A stretch of 64,000 nucleotides of DNA from Gimesia benthica. Lineage in GTDB: Bacteria; Planctomycetota; Planctomycetia; Planctomycetales; Planctomycetaceae. The notes under the pieces are model-generated. The model worked only from the letters and a program-made list of their open reading frames with translations, did not search any database and was not told the origin of the DNA. Position 1 is the first letter of the stretch. Each line of letters starts with the position of its first letter. The translations under genes were made by a program, and so were the position numbers. This document shows positions 37,245 to 47,771 of this stretch, in pieces. The DNA is taken from assembly GCF_009720525.1 (NCBI RefSeq), contig NZ_CP043930.1, positions 3,070,501 to 3,134,500 of the forward strand, written 5' to 3'.

Positions 37245-38042
37245 TCACAGCGACGAATCTGCCTGCATCTGTTCCCACTGGGCATGACCGATTTTTAATA
37301 CGTCCGCATCATCCCTCTTCGTCAGCGGTGTGTACTGAGGGTGTCGCGATTCTTTGTAAGGATCATTGTGCTTCGTGTTGTAACAGCAGATGAATCCCCA
37401 TCGCGGATGGTCGCTTTTATTCTGATCTGAACGGTGCAGCAGATTGGAGTGAAAGAAGATCGCCGACCCCGGTTCCAGCGTGCAGTACACGAGTTCAAAC
37501 CGCTCGCAGGCCGCCGCCACCCGCTCCGGATCTGCGCCGGTCTGGTCGCCTACTTTTCCATGATTCATCCGCCCCATCAGGTGGCTCCCTTTGAGCACCT
37601 GCAGGCAACCGTTCTCCTGGGTCGCCCGGTCGACGGCAATCATACAGCTGGCCATATCCGGAAACAGGCAACCGTTGTTGTACCAGTATCCGTAATCCTG
37701 GTGCCATGCCCAGGCACCACCCACCTTCGCTTCTTTCTGGATCATCTTGTGGTGGTAGTGGTAGACTTCATCTCCCAGCAGTTCTTCCATCCGGTCGACA
37801 ACCCGGTGACCGGCGGCAATCGCACCATAGATGTCTTCGCCGATTTCGTTCTCCACGCTCAGTTTGACCGCGCCCCCTTCTCCGTCAGCCCGGCTGAAAG
37901 TCGCCTGCTGCATCGCCAGGTCTGCCCGACCAATCTGCCCCAGTAGCGCTACTTCTTCCTCACTGAATAACGATTCCACGACCACAAAACCGTCACGCTG
38001 AAACCGCTCGATTTCTTCATTTGAGAATAACGACGTCACCAT
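37245..38042 (-). CDS. Phytanoyl-CoA dioxygenase (PhyH) family protein
   Basis: 265 residues from the ATG at 38042 (a GTG at 38051 is possible). Fe(II)/2-oxoglutarate oxygenase of the PhyH family: iron ligands His and Asp in WAWHQDYGYWYNNG, the second His in SAIFFHSNLLHRSDQNKS, with Arg for 2-oxoglutarate in HPRWGFICCYN. N-terminus EIERFQRDGFVVVESLFSEE is typical. The substrate is unknown; many planctomycete members are of unknown role. Terminator separates it from pgk; queG follows at 27 bp. Confidence 0.85.
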   Translation of the reverse strand: MVTSLFSNEEIERFQRDGFVVVESLFSEEEVALLGQIGRADLAMQQATFSRADGEGGAVKLSVENEIGEDIYGAIAAGHRVVDRMEELLGDEVYHYHHKMIQKEAKVGGAWAWHQDYGYWYNNGCLFPDMASCMIAVDRATQENGCLQVLKGSHLMGRMNHGKVGDQTGADPERVAAACERFELVYCTLEPGSAIFFHSNLLHRSDQNKSDHPRWGFICCYNTKHNDPYKESRHPQYTPLTKRDDADVLKIGHAQWEQMQADSSL

Positions 38043-38109
38043 TTGCCTCACTCCCCGTTCACAACTGTTAATGAGAGCTATTGAAATAACACCAGAGTTT
38101 TCCGGGTGG

Positions 38110-38132
38110 CACTGTTGGCTTGCCCAACAGTG
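38110..38132. repeat. Inverted repeat, possible REP-like element
   Basis: CACTGTTGG, loop CTTGC, CCAACAGTG. Perfect 9-bp arms without a T run, in the gap between pgk and the PhyH gene. Only one copy seen in this window. Confidence 0.45.
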
Positions 38133-38211
38133 AATGTATCACAAACAGAACCCGCTACCTCCTTTATTCTACCGCCTTGCTTCCCGGGTTGCGAGTAGAT
38201 CATTGCCAAAC

Positions 38212-38246
38212 AAAAAGACACAGTCCCTCCAATGAAGGACTGTGTC
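38212..38246 (-). terminator. Terminator of pgk
   Basis: On the minus strand GACACAGTCC, a ten-base loop, GGACTGTGTC followed by T5, 30 bases after the pgk stop. Confidence 0.9.
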
Positions 38247-38276
38247 TGATAAACTCGATTTTTCAGCGGGATTCAA

Positions 38277-39464
38277 TCAGGCTTCATCCAGCAGATTAAC
38301 GGCTGCAAACTCCTGACCTTCCAGCATCGCCAGGCTGGCACCACCGCCGGTACTCACATGCGAGACCTGATCGGCAAAACCGAGCTGCTGGATCGCGGCG
38401 GCACTGTCGCCACCACCGATGATACTGGTTGCATCACTGTCTGCGATCGCCTGGGCAACCGCTTTGGTTCCTTCATCGAACGGCGGCATTTCGAACACAC
38501 CCATCGGTCCGTTCCAGACCACTGTTTTAGCGGACTTAACTGTCTCAGCAAACAGTTTCGCCGATTCCGGGCCGATGTCCAGTCCCTCGAAACCATCAGG
38601 GATTTCACCGGCTTTCACAACCTGCTTGTTGCAGTTGCTGTTAAAGTCGTCGCCACAGTGTGTGTCGACCGGCAGCATCAGTTTGTCGCCCCCTTTGGCG
38701 ATCAGCTCTTTTGCCAGTTCGACCTTGTCCTTTTCTACCAGACTGTCACCAACCTGACCTCCCTGTGCCAGCGAGAACGTGTAAGCCATCGCGCCACCGA
38801 TGAGCACCTTGTCGCAAATGCCCAGCAGGTTGTTGATCACGTTGATCTTGTCAGAGACTTTCGCGCCCCCCAGAATCGCCACGAACGGACGCTGTGGATT
38901 GGCAATTGCATCGGACAGGTATTGAATTTCTTTCGATACCAGGAAGCCAACTACTTTCGGCTTACCGTCCATGGCTTCCGGAACTGCGACCATCGAAGCA
39001 TCGGTCCGGTGGCAGGTACCAAAAGCGTCGTTGCAGTAGATATCAGCGAACGCAGCCAGCGCACCTGCGAAAGCGGCATCCCCTTTTTTCTCACCATCGT
39101 TGAATCGCAGGTTCTCCAGGATCAGTACCTGGCCATCTTCCAGGGCAGCGACTTTTGCCTTCGCATCGTCGCCAACCGTATCCGTCGCGAAGGCGACGTC
39201 CTGATCCAGCAGCTTACCCAGGCAGGCAGCGGTTGGCTTGAGACTGAATTTCGCATCACCAGCATCCCCCTTGGGACGTCCCAGGTGACTCATCAGAATC
39301 AGGCGACCGCCACGATCGATAACCGACTTGATCGAAGGCAGAGCCATCCGCACCCGGCGATCATCGGTAATATTCAGATCGTCATCCAGCGGAACGTTAA
39401 AGTCGACACGCATCAATACGGTCTTACCCGCTACGTCTACGTTTTCAATTGTTTTCTTTGCCAT
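38277..39464 (-). CDS. pgk: Phosphoglycerate kinase
   Basis: 395 residues, the full bacterial length. Substrate motifs [30 protein letters not shown] and [13 protein letters not shown]/hinge region [36 protein letters not shown] and [15 protein letters not shown] with C-terminal [12 protein letters not shown]. Transfers phosphate from 1,3-bisphosphoglycerate to ADP in glycolysis. A single gene with its own terminator; frr is 142 bp upstream in the same direction. Confidence 0.98.
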   Translation of the reverse strand: MAKKTIENVDVAGKTVLMRVDFNVPLDDDLNITDDRRVRMALPSIKSVIDRGGRLILMSHLGRPKGDAGDAKFSLKPTAACLGKLLDQDVAFATDTVGDDAKAKVAALEDGQVLILENLRFNDGEKKGDAAFAGALAAFADIYCNDAFGTCHRTDASMVAVPEAMDGKPKVVGFLVSKEIQYLSDAIANPQRPFVAILGGAKVSDKINVINNLLGICDKVLIGGAMAYTFSLAQGGQVGDSLVEKDKVELAKELIAKGGDKLMLPVDTHCGDDFNSNCNKQVVKAGEIPDGFEGLDIGPESAKLFAETVKSAKTVVWNGPMGVFEMPPFDEGTKAVAQAIADSDATSIIGGGDSAAAIQQLGFADQVSHVSTGGGASLAMLEGQEFAAVNLLDEA

Positions 39465-39606
39465 GGAAACTTGAACCTGTCTCTTTGATTACAGAGGTTA
39501 AGATAGAATGTGACTGTATTGAACCCGTCGGAAAAACGACGAATTCCTGGTTATACTGGCGGGAGCACTTTAAGTTGCGAGCGCGGGCTACTGAGAGACC
39601 GACGGA

Positions 39607-40167
39607 CTACTCGTCCATCACGTCCTTTTCTTTCGCATCCGCCATGCTGTTGACTTTACCTTCGAACTTTTTGGTCAGTTCCTGGATCTGATCCTTGGTA
39701 TCGTCCCGTTCGTCTTCCCCCATCACTTTGTCTTTTTCGGACTGGTCAGCATGCTTGTTTGCATCCCGGCGGATGTTGCGGATCGAAATCCGGGCTTCTT
39801 CAGCCAGCTCTTTCACGCGGGAGACCAGCTGACGACGACGTTCTGTCGAAAGCGGGGGAATGTTCAATCGCACGACGCGACCATCGGTATTCGGTGCCAG
39901 TCCCATATCGCTGGCCTGGATCGCTTTGGCAATCTCTCCCACCATCTGGGCATCGAAGGGGCGAATCAGAATCTGCTGCGGCTCGGGAACGCTCACGTTC
40001 GCCATCTGCTTCAACGGAGTCGGCGAACCGTAGTAATCCACGCGGATCGAATCCACCAGACCGGGGGTGGCCCGCCCCGTACGAATCCCCTGCAGCTGAC
40101 CCTGGAATACGTGAACCGCTTTGTCCATTCTCTCTTCCGCGTCGAGTAAAATCTCTGCCTGGTCCAT
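39607..40167 (-). CDS. frr: Ribosome recycling factor
   Basis: 186 residues, the family's normal size. Motifs: ERMDKAVHVFQGQLQGIRTG, RATPGLVDSIRVDYYGSPTP, the conserved LNIPPLSTERRRQLV and ISIRNIRRDANKHADQSEKD. Splits post-termination ribosomes together with EF-G. pyrH and tsf, the common neighbours, are not present. Confidence 0.97.
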   Translation of the reverse strand: MDQAEILLDAEERMDKAVHVFQGQLQGIRTGRATPGLVDSIRVDYYGSPTPLKQMANVSVPEPQQILIRPFDAQMVGEIAKAIQASDMGLAPNTDGRVVRLNIPPLSTERRRQLVSRVKELAEEARISIRNIRRDANKHADQSEKDKVMGEDERDDTKDQIQELTKKFEGKVNSMADAKEKDVMDE

Positions 40168-40320
40168 GCTGCAAGTCCTTCGAATAGTTAGCTTTATCTG
40201 AATAGAATCGATGTCTGACTGGATACCGCCCGCCCCACTGACCGGAAATGTTCAGTCTGTCAGCAACGCGAACTGGCCCGATTTTAGTTGACCAGCTCTG
40301 AAAATCAAACCGTCAGGAAC

Positions 40321-40359
40321 GAGAAAAACCAGCTGAAACAGGTTCAGCTGGTTTTTCTC
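40321..40359. terminator. Bidirectional terminator after the CBS gene
   Basis: GAGAAAAACCAGCTGAA, short loop, TTCAGCTGGTTTTTCTC. Flanking A and T runs allow function on both strands; it serves the minus-strand CBS gene 45 bases upstream. Confidence 0.88.
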
Positions 40360-40403
40360 AGGCAAGACTCACTCTTCTTTTTTACTCTGCAACAGGAGAC
40401 CGA

Positions 40404-40883
40404 TCAGGCAATCGGCGACTCTTCCCGGTTCATAATTCCACTCAGATACAACAGGTTTTTCTCCTGAGGCAGATTGGTCTTGAACTGCAGATGTTTCAGT
40501 TCCGCCTTCAACAGATCACGGCGACTGATCTGACCGACCAGGCAGTTTCCATCCCGCACGACCGGCAGACGACGTGTCGGAGTGCTCTGAAAAATCTGCG
40601 CGATGGTCAACAGATCCGTGTCTTCCGTGATACACCGCGGTTCCGTATCGATAAACGGAAAGATCTGCGTTGAAGGCAACTGCTCATAGCTGGCTTTAAT
40701 CAGCACATCCATGCAGCACCGTTCTGAAAAGACACCCAGTAATCTGCGTTCTGAATCCAATACGGGTGCACCGGAAATCCGATGATTTAACAGCTTCCCG
40801 ATTGCTTCATGTACATCCATGTCCGGAGTTAAGGTGATTAACTTCGTGACCATGATGTCTTTCGCGAGTACAGGCTTATCCAT
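40404..40883 (-). CDS. CBS domain pair protein
   Basis: 159 residues made of two CBS motifs (about 8-60 and 75-135): AKDIMVTKLITLTPDMDVHE with GAPVLDSERRLLGVFSE, and RCITEDTDLLTIAQIFQS with RRLPVVRDGNCLVGQISRRD. Such stand-alone pairs bind adenine nucleotides and regulate a partner that is not apparent here. SD AAGGGGGG lies before the ATG. Divergent from the MoxR-type gene over 446 bp. Confidence 0.9.
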   Translation of the reverse strand: MDKPVLAKDIMVTKLITLTPDMDVHEAIGKLLNHRISGAPVLDSERRLLGVFSERCCMDVLIKASYEQLPSTQIFPFIDTEPRCITEDTDLLTIAQIFQSTPTRRLPVVRDGNCLVGQISRRDLLKAELKHLQFKTNLPQEKNLLYLSGIMNREESPIA

Positions 40884-41218
40884 AGCTTTTCCCCCCTTCT
40901 AAATTGGCGATTTTAGAGACCAGGTCAGTGAGTCACACAATAAACAGTGACAGGAGATGACTTCAGAACGAGGTGATCAGTGTGAACTCAATATAGAAAT
41001 GAAATAACGCCTGGCACGTTATTCATAATCGAATGTGGAAAACTTTTATATTCTATCAACCACTTTTTGATTACTCAAAATCTTTTCCGCTGATCACGTA
41101 TCCGTACATGTGATCTGACCAACGTTATCTTTCACAATTTCAACGACTTAACGATTTCTGCAAAAAATGATTCCTGTGCCTTTTACACCAATTTCTCTCC
41201 CATCCTGGAAGTCGAGAC
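40884..41218. other. AT-rich intergenic region
   Basis: The gap between the CBS gene and the MoxR-type gene. No gene or RNA recognised. The promoter of the + gene lies at its right end (separate entry). Confidence 0.4.
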
Positions 41219-41248
41219 CTGACAGATACGCTCCGGGACGCTTATAAT
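41219..41248 (+). promoter_or_regulatory. Candidate promoter of the MoxR-type ATPase gene
   Basis: CTGACA (41219-41224), 18-bp spacer, TATAAT (41243-41248), about 80 bp before the ATG at 41330. Confidence 0.5.
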
Positions 41249-41329
41249 CAGGCTTCGCCTACTCAACTTTAGAATCTCCTGCACCAGCGGTGTTTCACAG
41301 CCCCTGGTCAGACAATAGAAATCAGGGCA

Positions 41330-42310
41330 ATGTCACAACGCGTGGAAATCGATGGTGTCGGACTGCATCTGGGACGGCCGGACCAGACCGTCAGCGACTG
41401 GATCGGACAACATGAAGCACTCAAGCAGTTGCTCGCCTGCTGGCTGGTGATCGACGAAAAAGATATGCCACTCACACCGCGACTGGTGGGCACGCCCGGT
41501 ATCGGAAAAACATCGCTGGCCATCGCAGGCGCACGCACGCGCGAGCAGGAACTCTACATCTATCAATGTACTGCAGACACACGACCTGAAGACCTGCTGG
41601 TCACCCCGGTACTCGCCGAAAGTGGGAAGATCAATTATCACGCCTCTCCACTCGTCAGTGCCATGATTCGTGGCGGCATCTGTGTCCTCGATGAAGGCAA
41701 CCGCATGAATGAAAAATCATGGGCCAGCCTCGCGCCACTGCTCGATCATCGGCGCTACATTGAATCCATTGTCGCCGGCGTCACAATCCCCGCACATCCA
41801 GATTTCCGCTGTGCGGTCACCATGAACGAGGATGAGTCCACCTTCGAAATCCCCGACTACATCCTCAGTCGTCTACAGCCCAGCATTACCCTCGAACATC
41901 CGAATCGCGAAGATGAGAAGATGATCCTGCACTATCATCTCCCCTTCGCCGATGAGCATATGCTCGACCTGACCGTCGACTTCCTGCAGCAGTCACACAA
42001 CCTGAAGCTCGATTTCTCAACCCGTGACGGAATCAACGTGCTGCGACTGGCACTCAAACGTGCCGCTCAGGATAAAGAACACCCCCTCAGTAAAGATACC
42101 ATCTGGCTCGAGTCACTGAAGAGCTGCCTGGGTGATGATGCCCTCGACCTCGAATCTCTCTCAGAAAAGCGTCAGCAGAATCTGGGTGGCAACATGATGC
42201 CGATGGGGCTCGGAGACTTCTTCTTCTCCCCGGATAACCCCCTGCATCCGGACCGGGATGATGACGATTTTGAGGACTTCGAGGATGACGAAGACGACGA
42301 CAACTATTAA
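41330..42310 (+). CDS. MoxR-like AAA ATPase with acidic tail
   Basis: 326 residues. Walker [10 protein letters not shown] (near 51-59), Walker [13 protein letters not shown], sensor 1 [10 protein letters not shown] and arginine-finger region [14 protein letters not shown], fitting the dynein-related AAA_5/MoxR group. The last 17 residues are almost only Asp/Glu. MoxR proteins normally work with a VWA-domain partner to mature metalloenzymes; no VWA gene is in the window. It ends 69 bp from the convergent PQQ/TPR gene. Confidence 0.85.
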   Translation: MSQRVEIDGVGLHLGRPDQTVSDWIGQHEALKQLLACWLVIDEKDMPLTPRLVGTPGIGKTSLAIAGARTREQELYIYQCTADTRPEDLLVTPVLAESGKINYHASPLVSAMIRGGICVLDEGNRMNEKSWASLAPLLDHRRYIESIVAGVTIPAHPDFRCAVTMNEDESTFEIPDYILSRLQPSITLEHPNREDEKMILHYHLPFADEHMLDLTVDFLQQSHNLKLDFSTRDGINVLRLALKRAAQDKEHPLSKDTIWLESLKSCLGDDALDLESLSEKRQQNLGGNMMPMGLGDFFFSPDNPLHPDRDDDDFEDFEDDEDDDNY

Positions 42311-42379
42311 ATCGTCATCCAATCCAGTCAGGCACTCGCGCGTCGACTCAGATCATTGGCACCGATTGCCTGAGCTGCC

Positions 42380-45300
42380 CTACTGAGGGGCCGCTGCAGG
42401 TTTCGGCGCGACTACCGGCGGTTCTTCAAAACTCAACCGGATCTGGAATGGTTCGATCAGAATATCTTTCTGCTCCAGATCGGGTACGACCCAGGTTCGC
42501 AGACGATTGCTGCTCGTTGTCTCTTTAAGTACCTGCGAACCATCCCGCAGATCGATGACCTCCAGATCAACCTGATTTCCCGAAGAAGTTGAAATACCCA
42601 TGACCCGACGGATGCCAAACGTCATCACCGGCAAATCGAAGAACTGTGTGAAATCGATCCCCTGTGCCTCAAGCATCCGCGACCACATCAGCTCTCCCGT
42701 TTCACGATCGATGGAATACAACATCCCGTTGAACAGGAGAGATGTCATGCTCAAAGGGCGATACGTTACTCTGCTCTTTACGACATACGGCAGACTGACA
42801 AACACCAGGTACTGCTTTTTGTTCTCCAGCAGCAGCACACGCATCACATTGGGGGCAGCCTGGCCTTTGACTTCGACCTTCTTCTCGCCAGTCCGCAGGT
42901 CTCGTATGGAAATCGTTCCATCCGCTGCCACCATGGCGATTTCATAATTCTGCCCCAGCGTATAATTCGTATCTTTGTTGATCTCGAAACTCCAGACCAC
43001 TTCATCGCTGACCAGGTCCCGCAATTCAAGTCGACGCGTATCATCGGCGGGCGGCCCCAGTGTCAGCAGGTAGCGTTCAAACGCAAAAATCGCCGAGTGA
43101 CCTGGCTTCAGTTTGAAAGCATTGACCGACTCTCCATTCTGACCACTCCGAACCACGTACCGCGGCTCAGTCCGGCTCTGAGAAGTCATCAGAATCACAT
43201 GCTCCGCATCGCCAAAATGCCAGCTGTTGTTGGGCAGTCCCTGACGTTTCCAGAGAATTTCCCCAGTCAGCAGATCGGCGGCGATTAATTCGCTTCCCAG
43301 TTGATAGCAGAGGAATTCAGAATTGATTGTGCCAATACGTCCCAGTTGTTCGCGATCCGAATTCCGCGTGATATATTCGCGTAGCACCGGCGCCAAACCA
43401 CTGCGTTCAATGGAAATGTAATCACGCAGACTCGGCGGACCGGCGATCATCCTCTGTTTCCAGAGCAGGCTTGGCTGACCATCGGTTTTCCGATTGATGG
43501 TATCCAGCACAAAAAACTCGGCCCCAAAGTTCACGACCAGATAATTCTCGAAGACGCGGGCCGAGAAGAAAGGCTGTTGCGGAACTTCGATCCCGGCTTC
43601 CGACAGCGAGAAGGTCCACAACGGCTTCCCTGCACCGTCAAATGCCAGCAGTTGTTCTTTCGCCGGCCCCACTTCCAGCCGATGGTTTTCGAATAAAGGA
43701 TTTGTCAGCCCGATAATCTCCACCGGCAGCGAAGTGTTCTGCCCTTTGGACTGCTCATCGCGATATACCTGGGCCGGATAGTCAGGCCAGACAGACCTGG
43801 AACGTGACTGTTTCTGAAACTCCGGATCTGACTGCCAGGACTCCACCACCTGTTGACCCGATTTTCCATCCAGACAGATGACATCGGGCCACTTTGTTTT
43901 CAGCTCCTGCAACAACTCCTCTGCCTGGGCATACTGATTGAGTGACACATAAATCTCAGCCAGTCTAGCCGTGGCGAAGGCGGCACTCACAGGCTGAGCT
44001 GAGTTGCGCAGCTGCTCAAGCTGCTGCATCAGCTGACGACGCAAGACCGACTGCTTTCCCGGAGAAGCTGTTTTCAGCTCTTGCGTCAGCCGCTCAACCA
44101 GCAGCATTCGCGCCTGACGTGTGGCCGACAGATTACCACAGCACTTCAGAAATCGCTGTAGTTCATCCTGATCGGCAGAGGCCAGGTGGTTCGTATAATA
44201 GCTGGAGAAGAACGCATCGATTTCCTGACGTTGCTCTTCATTCGCCCGCACCATCAACAGTTCCAGCTGCGATCGAATCCAGCGATCGGTGCGAACAAAA
44301 GCGCCTCCTTTGGCAGTCTCGGTAGAAAACAGATTCTTCAATTCCGAGAGCTTCAGGTAGTTCTCCAGAGCCGCTTTCAGATTTCCCTTGGACTGGTAAT
44401 TCGTCGCCAGGATCTGGAAGAAACGACGCTGTTGATTTTCATCAACGAGCAGTGGTTCAATTTTACTGATCTGACTCTCATACTGACTGAAGTCATGATC
44501 GAGACTTTCCAGCATCATGTCTGCATACAGTCGCCGTGCACGGATGGTGGGTTTGATCTCAATCGACCGCTCAATTTTCGCCAGGGCCTGATTCACATTT
44601 CCGGAGTAAAGATACAACTCACCCCGCAAGAGTTCCGCCTCTGCCTGTTTCGCTGGCTGATCGGACTGACTGGCCAGGCGAATTTGTTCAATAATCGACG
44701 CCGCCGATCGAAACCCGACGACTTCGGTCTCATTCTGAGCGACCAGCATCCCGCTCCCGGCTGACAGATTTCCCACCAGCGTGTCAGTCTCGACCCGCGT
44801 CCGGGCCAGAATCAGACCATCGTCCAGGCGGATACTCAGGATCTCTCCTGTATCCACAGGTAGAAAATACGTATCCCGCACCACGATGCCCCGTCCGCTG
44901 GGAGCTGGAATCTTCTGAGCTTTCGGCCAGGCCGGACTTCCATCACTTAACTTGAGTGCCTCAATTGAACCCGGTCCTACCAGCAGGATATTCCCATCCT
45001 GCACCGAGGCAATAAACAGGTATTCCTGCCGCGGTCGCGACCAGATCAGTCGACCATCAAACAGATCCAGGCACTTCAGGTTCTGTCCCGTACGTGACTC
45101 TAACAGGACCCGGTCACCCACGATCAACGGCGTGAATTCCGCCCAGCCTTCGGCATTCTCGTTCGCATCGCGACTGAAGGCAGCGTAAGAGGTAATCGCA
45201 TTTCGGCGTGGCTCCACATTTCTCCAGAGCAGTTGACGTGTTACGGCGTTGATCCCCACCGTACACCCCGAACCGGTCGGACAGACCAGAACGCCATGGG

Positions 45301-46963
45301 CCAGCGAGGGGCTCAATCCCATGCGGCGACGGATATGGTCCAGCGGACGACGATCCGTTGTATAATCGCGGGCGATCGGATACTCGCTACGAAACAACGA
45401 CTGCGTCCAGAGCGTTTTCCCGGTCTGCGGATCCAGCACCAGCAGACGAAACTCGCGTCCCTCTTCTGCTAGAGCATACAGCTTGCCATTCAGGGGTAAC
45501 GGCGGCCCGAGGAAGTAGTGCCCTGAGTAATTAATCGGGTTCTGTAACCGGGGACCTCCCAGTTCCCAGACGAACTTACCCGTGTCGACTTCAAAGGCCA
45601 TCAGACGGTTGTAGGAGTTGGGTGAGAGAACGCTCTCCTGGTCTTCCCGACTGAAGTGATAGAAACCGCCGATAAAGCCAACGTTTTCCACGCTGAATAC
45701 GAGCTTGCCATCTGAGCTTAAATGGCCGACCGTGTAATCCTGCCAGGCCCGCTGCGTCAGATATTTCTGTAACGGAGTCTGGGGCGTACCCAGAAATTCT
45801 TCATCGGAATTCTGCGGATCCTTCAGCATCTCGCGGAACAACGCATCCGAAACCGTCGTCTCCCACTTCAGTTTGCCGGATCGCAGGTCCAATCCCTTCA
45901 GGTTATTGTGCGTTCTCACGACAACCGTGTCGCCCGCCACGATCGGACTGGCAGCAGGTAATACCCCCGACAGATGCTTGCGACGGAAGTCACCCAGTTT
46001 CTGCAGGATCGCTTCCAGGGGAGGCAGATTTGGATTCTTCTGTAAGAATGGGTCGCGGATCGTGGAAAACTGCCACTCCGGTTTCGAGGAAGGGACGGCG
46101 AACTCTGCGGATGCGATTCGCTCTGCATTACCGCGATAGAGAGTCCAGTCAGACTGTTCCCGGGCTCCCTTCAGATTCAGCGTTCCCACCAGTTGGGATA
46201 ACCATGCGACAGGGTTCTGCCCTTCCTTGAACAACGCGACCTTTTTGCCATTCGGAAAGACATAGTCTGTACCGTTGGTCTCACGAGCCAGCTTCATCAG
46301 CGACTGGCGGCTTTTTCCGAGGTTCCCCAGATGGTACCAGGCGACCGCCAGCTTGAACGTCAGATGTGGTTCCTTCTCAGTGGCCAGATCATGCCGTTCG
46401 CTGAGCGATTCCCACAACTGCGCTGCAGCCGGTAAATCACCCCGTTCGTAGTAATAAGAACCCAGCGTGTAAGCAGCCTCGGCTCCCGCCTGGGTATGAA
46501 AAAATCGGCGAACGACTTCGCGGAGGAGGTCCTGGTTGTCCTGTTCCCGTGCTTCGCGCAGCATCTGCTCAGCGGTGGGACCGTACTGCACCGAATAGTA
46601 TTTTTTTCCGTCCGGAGGTAACGCCGCCAGTTGATCCTCGGCAGCCCGTTTCAGGCTGTGAAAGCCCACACCACGATCAATGGCCACAAAATCTTCCGGG
46701 GCATCCAGAATCGCCTGCAACTCAGGAATTCCAGCAGAATAGTTCTTCTCATCAATCAGCTGGCGGGCATCCTGATAGCGTTTTGAAAACTGACGACTCG
46801 CAGGAAACAGCTCCAGTTGATCGCGGCCATTGGGCCACGCATCCAGGGACTCCTGCCCGAAACAGAAACCGGGCAGCAGTAAACTCAGAATCAGCATGCC
46901 CCCATACAGGAAACAGCGGGTGCGTTCTGGTAGTAATCTGGTAGCGTCTGATGCAAACAACAT
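42380..46963 (-). CDS. Large secreted PQQ-propeller/TPR protein
   Basis: About 1527 residues from the ATG at 46963, placed so that a signal peptide (about 12-36, FLYGGMLILSLLLPGFCFGQ) is N-terminal; the ORF is open to 47053. Residues about 50-270 are TPR-like, followed by a first PQQ-like propeller (about 310-750: GLDLRSGKLKWETTV, VDTGKFVWELGG, DPQTGKTLWTQSL), a long helical TPR stretch (about 770-1090) and a second propeller (ADLLTGEILWKRQG, DRETGELMWSRML). No PQQ catalytic residues can be claimed; such propellers are often scaffolds. Paralogue of the product at 48593-50767. Confidence 0.8.
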   Translation of the reverse strand: MLFASDATRLLPERTRCFLYGGMLILSLLLPGFCFGQESLDAWPNGRDQLELFPASRQFSKRYQDARQLIDEKNYSAGIPELQAILDAPEDFVAIDRGVGFHSLKRAAEDQLAALPPDGKKYYSVQYGPTAEQMLREAREQDNQDLLREVVRRFFHTQAGAEAAYTLGSYYYERGDLPAAAQLWESLSERHDLATEKEPHLTFKLAVAWYHLGNLGKSRQSLMKLARETNGTDYVFPNGKKVALFKEGQNPVAWLSQLVGTLNLKGAREQSDWTLYRGNAERIASAEFAVPSSKPEWQFSTIRDPFLQKNPNLPPLEAILQKLGDFRRKHLSGVLPAASPIVAGDTVVVRTHNNLKGLDLRSGKLKWETTVSDALFREMLKDPQNSDEEFLGTPQTPLQKYLTQRAWQDYTVGHLSSDGKLVFSVENVGFIGGFYHFSREDQESVLSPNSYNRLMAFEVDTGKFVWELGGPRLQNPINYSGHYFLGPPLPLNGKLYALAEEGREFRLLVLDPQTGKTLWTQSLFRSEYPIARDYTTDRRPLDHIRRRMGLSPSLAHGVLVCPTGSGCTVGINAVTRQLLWRNVEPRRNAITSYAAFSRDANENAEGWAEFTPLIVGDRVLLESRTGQNLKCLDLFDGRLIWSRPRQEYLFIASVQDGNILLVGPGSIEALKLSDGSPAWPKAQKIPAPSGRGIVVRDTYFLPVDTGEILSIRLDDGLILARTRVETDTLVGNLSAGSGMLVAQNETEVVGFRSAASIIEQIRLASQSDQPAKQAEAELLRGELYLYSGNVNQALAKIERSIEIKPTIRARRLYADMMLESLDHDFSQYESQISKIEPLLVDENQQRRFFQILATNYQSKGNLKAALENYLKLSELKNLFSTETAKGGAFVRTDRWIRSQLELLMVRANEEQRQEIDAFFSSYYTNHLASADQDELQRFLKCCGNLSATRQARMLLVERLTQELKTASPGKQSVLRRQLMQQLEQLRNSAQPVSAAFATARLAEIYVSLNQYAQAEELLQELKTKWPDVICLDGKSGQQVVESWQSDPEFQKQSRSRSVWPDYPAQVYRDEQSKGQNTSLPVEIIGLTNPLFENHRLEVGPAKEQLLAFDGAGKPLWTFSLSEAGIEVPQQPFFSARVFENYLVVNFGAEFFVLDTINRKTDGQPSLLWKQRMIAGPPSLRDYISIERSGLAPVLREYITRNSDREQLGRIGTINSEFLCYQLGSELIAADLLTGEILWKRQGLPNNSWHFGDAEHVILMTSQSRTEPRYVVRSGQNGESVNAFKLKPGHSAIFAFERYLLTLGPPADDTRRLELRDLVSDEVVWSFEINKDTNYTLGQNYEIAMVAADGTISIRDLRTGEKKVEVKGQAAPNVMRVLLLENKKQYLVFVSLPYVVKSRVTYRPLSMTSLLFNGMLYSIDRETGELMWSRMLEAQGIDFTQFFDLPVMTFGIRRVMGISTSSGNQVDLEVIDLRDGSQVLKETTSSNRLRTWVVPDLEQKDILIEPFQIRLSFEEPPVVAPKPAAAPQ

Positions 46964-47069
46964 AGGCAAAAGCGGTGTTTCCACGTCCTGTCTAAATAAA
47001 ATAACTTTGAAATTCGAGCGAGTTTCGAATCTCCTGGCCCTGACCGGAATCACATCCCCGGCAACAGAA

Positions 47070-47771
47070 CTAATTCACCATCAAGCGGGTGTCTTCGACG
47101 ACTTCCTGAATGCCCGATTGATCCAGCTCCCCGGTACGGAATGCCCGGTTCGCTTTGACAACGCCCTCCCAGAGCATGACATTCACAGCAGCCTCCTGCT
47201 TTACGTTATAACCCAGCGGACTGTCAGTGCCTTCATACACCGTCAGCGGTACATGTTGAATTTTCTTCTCGCTGGCGATTTGTTTTAACTTCGATTTCTG
47301 CTCACCAGGATTCTCACTCAGCAATACGACGAATGCAGCCAGCTTATCATCTTTGTGAGCGGCCACCTCCTGATCGATCTTCTGAATTAGTGTCTCGGTC
47401 TGTGGTCCCAGTTCCCGGACGAAAATCCCCACAACAGGGCGTTCCCCATACAGACAACGGTAGCAGAGTGTCTTTCCCTCATAGGGCCCCGTGACATCTT
47501 CCACTTCAAACGGCATCGGGACCTCTCCGACTTCCATTCCCGACTGGAAGGAAACCGTCTCTGTCTGACTCATGTCAGGCTTCGAGGATGCTGATCCCGG
47601 GAGAGGCGCTGCTGCCCCCAGTTCGGCTTCGGCGACCGGCGTTTCGGAATCGGCGTCCGATACCGTCTCATTCGACGTTTCCGTTTTCCCGCATCCTGCC
47701 AGCGTCATCGCAGCCAGCAGAAGCACAGCGGCGGAGACAGACAGGATTTGATTCAAACGGTTACGGCTCAT
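47070..47771 (-). CDS. Lipoprotein with thiol-disulfide-like domain
   Basis: About 233 residues from the ATG at 47771 (AGGGAGA upstream). Signal with lipobox AAMTLAGC. A low-complexity Ala/Ser/Glu linker follows to about residue 85. The rest suggests a thioredoxin-like fold: KTLCYRCLYGERPVVGIFVR holds a Cys-x2-Cys pair that sits before the expected strand rather than after it, so redox activity is uncertain, then a strand-helix pattern up to VNVMLWEGVVKANRAF. It lies between the larger PQQ/TPR gene and a peroxiredoxin gene, same direction. Confidence 0.65.
   Translation of the reverse strand: MSRNRLNQILSVSAAVLLLAAMTLAGCGKTETSNETVSDADSETPVAEAELGAAAPLPGSASSKPDMSQTETVSFQSGMEVGEVPMPFEVEDVTGPYEGKTLCYRCLYGERPVVGIFVRELGPQTETLIQKIDQEVAAHKDDKLAAFVVLLSENPGEQKSKLKQIASEKKIQHVPLTVYEGTDSPLGYNVKQEAAVNVMLWEGVVKANRAFRTGELDQSGIQEVVEDTRLMVN

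Noticed and set aside
38358-39488. A 376-codon + strand ORF opposite pgk
   Set aside because: Antisense shadow of a conserved glycolytic gene.
39524-39541. CGTCG/CGACG hairpin between frr and pgk
   Set aside because: Five base pairs and no T run on either strand after it; too weak for a terminator.
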